DNA from: Devosia limi DSM 17137
GTDB taxonomy: Bacteria > Pseudomonadota > Alphaproteobacteria > Rhizobiales > Devosiaceae
Length of the DNA: 64,000 bases
Assembly: GCF_900128975.1 (NCBI RefSeq)
Contig: NZ_FQVC01000001.1
Coordinates: 349,595 to 413,594 of the forward strand
Direction of reading: 5' to 3'
Shown: positions 57,624-64,000 of the stretch, in pieces
Layout of the letters: each line of letters opens with the position of its first letter
Position numbering within the stretch: position 1 is the first letter of the stretch
The notes under the pieces: model-generated
Told to the model about the DNA's origin: nothing
The model's database searches: none
The model's input: the letters and a program-made list of their open reading frames with translations, nothing else
Translations under genes and position numbers: made by a program

Positions 57624-58259
57624 TCAGCCGCGCAGTGCTGCGGCTTCACGGGCCAGCGCTTCGATGCGCGCATAATCGCCAGAAGCCAGTGCATCGGCCG
57701 GCATGATCCACGAACCGCCGACGCAGATCACATTGGAAAGGCCGAGATAGACCTTGGCCTTGGCCGGATCGATGCCACCGGTGGGGCAAAAGGTAATGTC
57801 AGGCAGCGGCGAAGCAAAAGCCTTCAGTACCGGCGCCCCGCCATTGGCTTCGGCCGGGAAGAACTTGAGGAAGCTATAGCCGCGCTCGGACGCCGTCATC
57901 GCCTCGCTCGGCGTGGCAATGCCCGGCAGCAGCGGAATGCCGATATCGTCGGCAGCATCCAGAATGCGCGGCGAGATACCTGGCGACACCATGAAGCGGC
58001 AACCCGCATCGACCGATTGCTGCATATGCAGCGCGCTGCGCACCGTGCCGGACCCGACAATGGCGCCGGTAACCTTGGCCATTTCTTCCATGACCTTGAG
58101 CGCATTGGGCGTGCGCAGCGTTACTTCCAGCACCGGCAGGCCGCCGGCAACGAGGGCCTCGGCCAGCGGCCGGGCCTGGGACACATCATCAAGGATGATG
58201 ACCGGCACCACGGGCGCCAACGACAGGATGGAACGGATCGCTGCGGCGTCTTGGGGCAT
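57624..58259 (-). CDS. eda: 2-Dehydro-3-deoxy-phosphogluconate aldolase (KDPG/KHG aldolase)
   Basis: A 211-aa class I aldolase, close to the usual 212-213. Schiff-base Lys132 is in FLKFFPAE, and the acid/base Glu45 is in EVTLRT; GGIDP closes the phosphate site. It splits KDPG into pyruvate and glyceraldehyde-3-phosphate, the second Entner-Doudoroff step. No edd or zwf gene is near. The stop is separated by one base from the ModE-like ATG, so this gene heads the eda-modE-modA-modB string. Confidence 0.92.
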   Translation of the reverse strand: MPQDAAAIRSILSLAPVVPVIILDDVSQARPLAEALVAGGLPVLEVTLRTPNALKVMEEMAKVTGAIVGSGTVRSALHMQQSVDAGCRFMVSPGISPRILDAADDIGIPLLPGIATPSEAMTASERGYSFLKFFPAEANGGAPVLKAFASPLPDITFCPTGGIDPAKAKVYLGLSNVICVGGSWIMPADALASGDYARIEALAREAAALRG

Positions 58260-58388
58260 ATCGGGTCTCGCTGGCAGAAAACTATGCACGAACGGTTAGG
58301 AGCTTGGCAAAAAACCTGCAACCCCGTTCATTGAAAAGCCGCCAAATAATCCTTAGGTTCCGCCACACTTATCGGGAGGGTTACGCCC

Positions 58389-59456
58389 ATGGTTCAGACG
58401 ATCAATGCGCTCACCCCGCTCGACGAGGCACGGGCCATCCTCGGCCAAAGCTTCGATCTCAAGTTTTCCAAGTCCATCGAGCGCGCCACCGAAAAGGTGT
58501 TCGAGCGCGTCAAGGACAAGATTCCCGAGATTGAATGGCCCTTCTATGCGCCGCTGATCTTTGCGATCAACCGGTTGAAGAAGGAAAAGGATGCGGTCAT
58601 CCTCGCCCATAATTACCAGACGCCGCAGATCTATCATGGTGTCGCCGACATTGTTGGCGACAGCCTGCAGCTGGCCGTCGAAGCCACCAAGGTGCGCCAG
58701 CAAGTGATCGTGCAATGTGGCGTGCACTTCATGGCCGAGACCAGCAAATTGCTGAACCCGGAAAAGACCGTGCTCATTCCCGACAGCCGGGCCGGCTGCT
58801 CCCTGGCCTCCTCGATCACGGCCGAGGACGTCATCGCCATGCGCCAGATGTATCCGGGCGTGCCGGTGGTGACCTATGTGAACACCTCGGCCGCCGTCAA
58901 AGCCGTGACCGATGTGTGCTGCACCTCGTCCAACGCTGCCGACATCGTCAATCGCGTCGATGGCGATACGGTCATCATGATCCCCGACCAGTTCCTGGCG
59001 CAGAACACGGCCAAGAAGACCCACAAGAAGATCATCACCTGGGCCGGCGCCTGTGAGGTGCACGAAACCTTCACCGCCGAGGACATTTCCGAGCTGCGTC
59101 ACGCCTATCCGACCGCCAAGATCATTGCCCATCCCGAATGCCCGCCAGAAGTGATCGACGCCGTCGACTTCTCCGGCTCGACCGCGGCGATGATCGACTG
59201 GGTCAAATCCAACAAGCCCCCGCGCGTGGTGATGGTCACCGAATGCTCGATGTCGGACAATGTCGCCAGCGAAACCACTGGCGTCGATTTCCTGCGCGGC
59301 TGCAATATCTGCCCGCACATGAAGCGCATCAACCTCGAGAATGTGCTGTGGAGCCTGCACACCATGACCGAGGAAGTGCTGGTCGATCCCGCCATCATCC
59401 CCGCCGCACGGGCATCGGTGGAACGCATGATCGAGATGAGCCGCAAGGGCGATTAA
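58389..59456 (+). CDS. nadA: Quinolinate synthase A
   Basis: A 355-aa iron-sulfur enzyme that condenses iminoaspartate with dihydroxyacetone phosphate to quinolinate in NAD synthesis. The likely 4Fe-4S ligands are Cys110 (IVQCGVHFM), Cys222 (GACEVHE) and one of Cys305/Cys308 (GCNICPHM). The substrate-binding block [11 protein letters not shown] is also present. GGGAGG precedes the ATG by about 10 nt. Its partner nadB lies 1.6 kb away on the same strand, separated by two opposing genes. Its stop overlaps the convergent neighbour by 4 nt. Confidence 0.95.
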   Translation: MVQTINALTPLDEARAILGQSFDLKFSKSIERATEKVFERVKDKIPEIEWPFYAPLIFAINRLKKEKDAVILAHNYQTPQIYHGVADIVGDSLQLAVEATKVRQQVIVQCGVHFMAETSKLLNPEKTVLIPDSRAGCSLASSITAEDVIAMRQMYPGVPVVTYVNTSAAVKAVTDVCCTSSNAADIVNRVDGDTVIMIPDQFLAQNTAKKTHKKIITWAGACEVHETFTAEDISELRHAYPTAKIIAHPECPPEVIDAVDFSGSTAAMIDWVKSNKPPRVVMVTECSMSDNVASETTGVDFLRGCNICPHMKRINLENVLWSLHTMTEEVLVDPAIIPAARASVERMIEMSRKGD

Positions 59457-59947
59457 GGGGACGCAAGAAATATCTCGGCGCGGTGAAAGCTCAGGCTTTC
59501 CGGATCCGGCCGGGCTTTTTCCTGCGGCTCCCGAAGCCGACCATCGGCATTGAGCCGCTCGACCAGCTCCGGATCGATCCGGCTGAGATCAACAATCAGT
59601 TCGAGATGCGGGCCGACGGCCAGATGGCCAAGGCTGAATGCGTCGGCCGCTGCCCGCGAGAGGCAAAGATAATTGCTGACATGCAATGGCCCGCCGGCCA
59701 TGGGCGATTTGATCGGCACGACCAGCACATCGTCGCGCAGCGCCCATGGTTGAACGCCGGGCAGGAATTTTACGCCGGTTGCCGCGCAGGCAAAGTCGTA
59801 GTTTTCCAGAACATGCTGGTGCAGCTGGCGCAGGGTTTCGATCGAGGTCGGTTCGCGCAGATCCGCAGTAAACGGTTCTGCGGCCTCGCCGAAAAGCTGC
59901 CGCCAGTATTTGGGATTGCCCGGATCGTCGCTTTGGCTGCCGCTCAA
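59453..59947 (-). CDS. HNH-endonuclease-like protein with degenerate active site
   Basis: A 164-aa protein. [16 protein letters not shown] (residues 43-58) resembles the start of HNH nucleases (Y..RCAVTG), and the middle and end ([24 protein letters not shown], then [10 protein letters not shown]) follow the NGLLL...H..FD.G / WHR..VF pattern of the HNH_2 family. However, the catalytic AHI region reads VVPIKSP, and the key histidines are missing, so nuclease activity is unlikely. Inserted between nadA and nadB on the opposite strand. Function unknown. Confidence 0.5.
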   Translation of the reverse strand: MSGSQSDDPGNPKYWRQLFGEAAEPFTADLREPTSIETLRQLHQHVLENYDFACAATGVKFLPGVQPWALRDDVLVVPIKSPMAGGPLHVSNYLCLSRAAADAFSLGHLAVGPHLELIVDLSRIDPELVERLNADGRLREPQEKARPDPESLSFHRAEIFLASP

Positions 59948-59999
59948 TGCCCTACCCAGGGTAAGAAACCAGAAGCGGCAATCTCATACGCAATGCTGC

Positions 60000-60929
60000 C
60001 TAAGTCAAATCACCACCGACTACCGGCAGGACGGTGCCGATGACGCGCCGGCCACGCCGTTCGCTCCAGGCCAGCACCAGCCCCGCCGCAACCACCAGCG
60101 CCGCGCCGATATAGACCAGCAGGCCCGGCTGTTCGCTCCAGAACAGATAGCCGAGCAGGAAGCTCCAGAACAGCGCGCTATACTCGACCGTTCCCAGCAC
60201 GCTGGCGGGTACCTGCCGCGCTGCCTCGACCAGCACAAACTGGCCAATGCCACCAATGATGCCAGCGGCAGCGATGAAACCCAGCTCGCGCCACCCCATC
60301 GGCTGCCATAGCCAGATCGAGACCAGTCCCATGACCGACAGATGCACGAGGTTGAGAAAGAATATCTGCGTCAGCGACCGCTCGGATTTGGAAATCGTCC
60401 GTAGCAGGATCATGGCTACCCCCCAGCACAGGGCGGCGAGCAAGACCAATAGCGCCGGCAGGCCGATGGCGATGCCGCCGGGATTGCAGGCCACCACCAC
60501 ACCAAAAAAACCGATCGCTGCGGCACCGGCCCGCGCCATCGTCAAGCGTTCCTTGAGGAACACCACGGCAAGCAGGATGGTGATGATCGGCGCCACATAA
60601 TAGAGCGTCGTCATTTCGGCCAATTGCAGGTCACGGCCCGTCGAATAGAACATGGCCCAGGCGGCCAGGGTCAGCATTGCCCGCATCAGCATCATGGCAA
60701 TATTTGTCGACCCCGCGAGGTCGGCAATCAGCTTGCCCCGCCCGACCAAAAGACACCCGAGGACGATAACGAGGCTGCGCACGAACATGATCTGGGCGAT
60801 CGGCATGACCATGATGATGCCTTTGACCAGCGCATCGTGAAACGCGAACATGGAATAGGCCAGGACACCGAGTACCATGCCCTTGAGCGAGGCGGTTTCG
60901 GCAGCACGAGCAAGACTGGGGGCGGACAT
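60000..60929 (-). CDS. EamA/DMT superfamily transporter
   Basis: A 309-aa membrane protein with about ten helices in two EamA repeats (for example MVLGVLAYSMFAFHDALVKG and GLPALLVLLAALCWGVAMILL). It has the VKG, R-SL and E-R-box spacing of the 10-TMS drug/metabolite exporters. The start at 60929 is chosen by homology; the frame stays open upstream only because it mirrors nadB. Ribosome binding site weak. It may export a metabolite; the substrate is unknown. Confidence 0.82.
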   Translation of the reverse strand: MSAPSLARAAETASLKGMVLGVLAYSMFAFHDALVKGIIMVMPIAQIMFVRSLVIVLGCLLVGRGKLIADLAGSTNIAMMLMRAMLTLAAWAMFYSTGRDLQLAEMTTLYYVAPIITILLAVVFLKERLTMARAGAAAIGFFGVVVACNPGGIAIGLPALLVLLAALCWGVAMILLRTISKSERSLTQIFFLNLVHLSVMGLVSIWLWQPMGWRELGFIAAAGIIGGIGQFVLVEAARQVPASVLGTVEYSALFWSFLLGYLFWSEQPGLLVYIGAALVVAAGLVLAWSERRGRRVIGTVLPVVGGDLT

Positions 60930-61043
60930 CGGAGCGGGAACTCGAAAGGGGTGGACCGACGGCTCCACGCCTTCGGCGGTTGACAGCTGTAATCCGTCTA
61001 TGCGGTTCTTGCACCTCCTTTTGCGAGCGCGGCGTTCCCTCCC

Positions 61044-62630
61044 ATGACCACCTTCGACAATAGTCTGAATGCCGACGGCGCCCTGATCGTCGGCGCCGGG
61101 CTCGCCGGCCTGTTCTGCGCGCTCAAACTGGCGCCCCGGCCGGTCACCGTATTGTCCCCCAAGCCGCTGGGTACCGGGGCTTCTTCGGCGTGGGCCCAGG
61201 GCGGTGTCGCCGCGGCCGTCGGCGCGGGCGATAGCTCCCATGCCCATGCCGTCGACACCGAAATGGCCGGGGCCGGCATTGTCGATCACGGTATCGCCGA
61301 GTCGGTGACGGCCGAGGCCGCTGCCCGCATCGAAGACCTGGCGCGCTGGGGCACGCCGTTTGACCGCGACGATTTCGGCAATTTTGAACTGGGCCGCGAA
61401 GCCGCCCATTCTGCCAACCGCATCGTCAAGGTCGAGGGCGACCGCGCTGGCTGGGCCATCATGCAGGCCATCGTCGCCGCCGTGCGCCGCACCCCCTCGA
61501 TCCGCGTGGTCGAGGGCATTACCGCGCTCAGCCTGGCCCGTGACAATGGCCGCATTGTCGGAGTGTTCTGCCGCCGGCTGGGCGACCGCTATTCCGAGCC
61601 GGTCTTCATCCGCGCCCGCGCCACCGTTCTGGCGGCCGGCGGGTTGGGCGGGCTCTATGCCGTGACCACCAATCCGCCCGGCGTGCGCGGCCACGCCATG
61701 GGCATGGCGGCACGGGCCGGCGCGCTCATTGCCGACGCCGAATTCGTGCAGTTCCACCCCACCGCCATTGCCACCGGCGCCGACCCGGCGCCCCTCGCCA
61801 CCGAGGCCCTGCGCGGCGAGGGCGCGATCCTCGTCAATGACCTGGGCGAGCGCTTCATGCCCGCCATCCATCCCGATGCCGAGCTGGCGCCGCGCGATGT
61901 GGTCGCCCGCGCCAATTTCCGCCAAATCCAGGCCGGTCGCCGGGTGTTTCTCGATACAAGGCAGGTGCTGGGCGAGGCGATCCTCACGCGCTTCCCCACG
62001 GTTGCCAAATATTGCCTCGATGCCGGAATCGACCCGGTCGCCGGCATGATCCCGGTGACGCCGGCCGCGCATTTTCACATGGGCGGCGTCAAGGTCGATG
62101 AGCGCGGCCGCTCCAGCCTGCCCGGGCTCTGGGTCTGCGGCGAAGCCAGCTGCACGGGTCTGCACGGCGCCAACCGGCTGGCCTCCAATTCGCTGCTCGA
62201 AGCCACGGTCTATGGTGCGCGCATTGCCGAGGACATTGGCGGGCTGGAGCCGGTGCGCACTCTGCTGCCGTTCAAGGGCATCGAATGGGACGAAACCGAG
62301 GGCGTGAAGGCCGAGCAGGTGTTGCGTGACCTGCCGGCGGTGCAGGAACTGCGCGCGGTGATGACTGACCTGGTCGGCGTCGAGCGCGACGCTGCCGGGC
62401 TCAGGCAGGCCCTGCGCCGCATTGCCGACCTCGAAGCCAGCGCCCAGCAGGTCACCAGTGCCTATCTCAACATGACGACCTCGGCCACGCTGGTGGCAGC
62501 GGCCGCCCTCAAGCGCACGGAGAGCCGGGGCGGGCATTTCCGCAAGGACTATCCCAACACCGATGAGAGCTGGGAGCACCACACCACGATGACGCTCGAC
62601 GAAGCGCTGGCGATCCGGGCGGAAGCCTAG
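61044..62630 (+). CDS. nadB: L-aspartate oxidase
   Basis: A 528-aa FAD enzyme that oxidises L-aspartate to iminoaspartate, the substrate of NadA. FAD-binding IVGAGLAGLFCALKLA is at residues 15-30. ASSAWAQGGVAAAVG, FVQFHPTAI, THFHMGGVKVDERGRSSLPGLWVCGEAS-like and GLHGANRLASNSLLE segments are family hallmarks. The ribosome binding site is poor, so the exact start (ATG 61044) is less sure than identity. nadC is not in the window. Confidence 0.93.
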   Translation: MTTFDNSLNADGALIVGAGLAGLFCALKLAPRPVTVLSPKPLGTGASSAWAQGGVAAAVGAGDSSHAHAVDTEMAGAGIVDHGIAESVTAEAAARIEDLARWGTPFDRDDFGNFELGREAAHSANRIVKVEGDRAGWAIMQAIVAAVRRTPSIRVVEGITALSLARDNGRIVGVFCRRLGDRYSEPVFIRARATVLAAGGLGGLYAVTTNPPGVRGHAMGMAARAGALIADAEFVQFHPTAIATGADPAPLATEALRGEGAILVNDLGERFMPAIHPDAELAPRDVVARANFRQIQAGRRVFLDTRQVLGEAILTRFPTVAKYCLDAGIDPVAGMIPVTPAAHFHMGGVKVDERGRSSLPGLWVCGEASCTGLHGANRLASNSLLEATVYGARIAEDIGGLEPVRTLLPFKGIEWDETEGVKAEQVLRDLPAVQELRAVMTDLVGVERDAAGLRQALRRIADLEASAQQVTSAYLNMTTSATLVAAAALKRTESRGGHFRKDYPNTDESWEHHTTMTLDEALAIRAEA

Positions 62631-62653
62631 CGAGAATGCCATCATGGACACGA

Positions 62654-62785
62654 TGTCATCCCGGCGCAGGCCGGGATCCATGTCCGTGGCTCACGGCAAC
62701 ACCCAGCGTCGGGATAGCACTCAGCATGGATTCCGGCCGGAGCCTGTCCTCGGGCGCGAAGCGTCCCGTGGGCCGGAATGACACC
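62654..62785. repeat. GTCATCCCGGCGCAGGCCGG-type elements
   Basis: One well-formed unit (about 62654-62680) and a longer degenerate inverted region (about 62727-62785) in the convergent gap between nadB and the sugar kinase. Confidence 0.65.
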
Positions 62786-62827
62786 GTGGGCTAGATGACA
62801 CGCGCCTGTTGGCCGATGCCGACGCCG

Positions 62828-63805
62828 TCAGGCCGTCAGCACCGCATCGACCTCGGCGCGGGTTGGGGGCTTGCAACCCTTGCGGCCGCAATTGATGCCG
62901 GCCACGACCGCGCCGAAACGCAGCATGTCCGACAGGGCGCCAGCGCCCAGCCCGGACAATTTGCCGGGCTTCAGCAGTCCGCGCTCCTGCAGCCAGGACA
63001 GAATGCCGGCCATCAGGCTATCGCCGGCACCCACGGTGTCGCCGAACTCCGGCGGCGCATAGATCGCGGCCTGCGCTTTGCCCGCGGCGGTAAAAGCGCG
63101 CGATCCCTGGTCGCCCAGCGTCACCACCACCAGTTCGCAATTGGGGCGGGCGAGCAGATCTGCCGCGTGCTGTTCGATGCTCTTGGCTGCATCGAGCGCT
63201 TCGAGGTCTTCCTCGGAGACTTTGACCACATGGGCAGTGTCAAGAAAGCTGGACAGCCGCGCCTTGTAGCCGGCGAAATCATCGACAAGGCTTGGCCGCA
63301 CATTGGGGTCGATCGAAATCGTGGCGCCCCTGGCAGCCGCTGCGGCCACGATCTCGAGCCAGATCGCCGCCTCGTCCGGCTTGATCGGGCAGAAGCCGCC
63401 GATCTGGTAGAGATCGAGATTTTCCGGCAGCGCCGCAATTGCCTTGGCTGCCACAATGGCGCCATCGGCGGAGCGGTAGAAACCGTAACGGGCATTGCGA
63501 TTGGCATCAAAATTGACCACCGCCAGCGTGGTATATTCCGCCACCCGCTCGGTCAGCAGCGTCGTGACCCCGGCGGCCTGCAGTGGACCCAGGAGGTAGT
63601 CGCCAAACGCATCGGCAGAGATCGGGCACAGAAAGCCGGTGGGATTGCCCAGCTTGGCCAGGGCGATGGCGCAATTATAAGGCGAGCCGCCCTGATGGGC
63701 CGTCATCACGATCTGGTTCTCGCCATCGCGGCCGATCAGCGCGCCATCCGGCAGCGCGACCTCGGCCTTGAGATCGATCAGACTTTCCCCACCAACCACA
63801 AACAT
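62828..63805 (-). CDS. PfkB family carbohydrate kinase (fructokinase-like)
   Basis: A 325-aa sugar kinase. The N-terminal VVGGESLIDL, HQGGSPYNCAIALAKLG and the C-terminal GDTVGAGDSLMAG (residues 256-268, catalytic base Asp262) are PfkB signatures. SIDPNVRPSL is the first PfkB-specific motif. It resembles fructokinases, but the sugar is not proven. AGGAGG lies upstream of the ATG at 63805. It is transcribed alone. Confidence 0.85.
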   Translation of the reverse strand: MFVVGGESLIDLKAEVALPDGALIGRDGENQIVMTAHQGGSPYNCAIALAKLGNPTGFLCPISADAFGDYLLGPLQAAGVTTLLTERVAEYTTLAVVNFDANRNARYGFYRSADGAIVAAKAIAALPENLDLYQIGGFCPIKPDEAAIWLEIVAAAAARGATISIDPNVRPSLVDDFAGYKARLSSFLDTAHVVKVSEEDLEALDAAKSIEQHAADLLARPNCELVVVTLGDQGSRAFTAAGKAQAAIYAPPEFGDTVGAGDSLMAGILSWLQERGLLKPGKLSGLGAGALSDMLRFGAVVAGINCGRKGCKPPTRAEVDAVLTA

Positions 63806-64000
63806 CGATGCTCCTCCTCGGCCCGGAACCAGTGTCCGGATATGGGCAGGCACATAGCATTTTTGCCGGGCCTGTCACCAGCGCCGTGAGCATTCGCCCG
63901 CCGCCTGGGCGCCGAGAACCCCCGATCCATTATCGTGTTTGTCGCCCTGGAAGCCGTGTTGACCTGATGGCGCGATCCTGCGCATGTTTTTTTGGCCACT
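63806..64000. other. Window end, no gene seen
   Basis: The last 195 bases hold the kinase promoter region. No coding, RNA or repeat signal is recognised. Confidence 0.5.

Noticed and set aside
60930..62681. Upstream extension of the exporter frame opposite nadB, to about 890 codons
   Set aside because: Only the last 309 codons look like a membrane protein; the rest is the antisense of nadB.

Overview
This is a GC-rich, gene-dense window from an alphaproteobacterium of the Hyphomicrobiales. The protein sequences look most like Devosiaceae (Devosia and relatives); that genus-level call is an impression from memory, not a search. Supporting markers are cpdR beside an N-formylglutamate amidohydrolase, an alphaproteobacterial-type LexA box (GTTC-N7-GTTC), a ROSE-like element before an hsp20 gene, a pyk/rpmJ neighbourhood, and several families of short intergenic palindromes. 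I see no prophage, transposase, integrase, CRISPR array or rRNA operon. It looks like chromosomal core and metabolic DNA.

Layout. 0-1.3 kb: end of pyruvate kinase, an SRPBCC protein and rpmJ. 1.6-7.2 kb: a five-gene oligopeptide ABC importer (oppABCDF order, minus strand). 7.5-16.2 kb: a fatty-acid beta-oxidation locus. fadE, a fadJ-like fusion enzyme, a fadI-like thiolase and a 52-codon membrane ORF lie on minus; fadD and a MerR regulator lie on plus; two palindromic operator candidates sit between the divergent halves. 16.3-19.4 kb: a UvrB/C-motif protein and an ATP-dependent DNA ligase with its partner exonuclease. 19.5-26 kb: an M16/PreP-type peptidase, an aldo/keto reductase, a GntR regulator and a Gfo/Idh/MocA oxidoreductase. 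26-34 kb: a HerA-like ATPase, an aldose-1-epimerase-like protein, HrpB, hydroxypyruvate isomerase with MsrB, and a PPOX flavoprotein. 34-40 kb: two tRNA-Val genes, cpdR, N-formylglutamate amidohydrolase, an inositol-monophosphatase-type histidinol phosphatase, a lysophospholipase-like hydrolase, hsp20 and dps. 40-47 kb: gltB, gltD and hpt. 47-54.7 kb: envelope genes (SGNH hydrolase, lytic transglycosylase, galE, galU, outer-membrane barrel, NfeD, stomatin-like protein). 54.8-64 kb: a stand-alone LigD polymerase, eda-modE-modA-modB, nadA and nadB with two opposing genes between them, and a PfkB sugar kinase.

How it fits together: peptide uptake, fatty-acid oxidation, glutamate synthesis (GOGAT), NAD synthesis (nadAB), an Entner-Doudoroff enzyme (eda) and UDP-sugar supply (galE, galU) give a versatile heterotroph. 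Stress and repair functions are scattered through (ligase plus exonuclease, LigD-Pol, Dps, Hsp20, MsrB).

The most interesting signals are outside the large genes: a LexA-box-associated structured RNA with a strong terminator near 38.1 kb, a ROSE-like thermometer on hsp20, a second terminator-ended candidate sRNA near 35.85 kb, an overlooked 52-aa membrane ORF coupled to the thiolase, and the two operators in the fad locus. I found no clear new multi-gene defence or mobile system.
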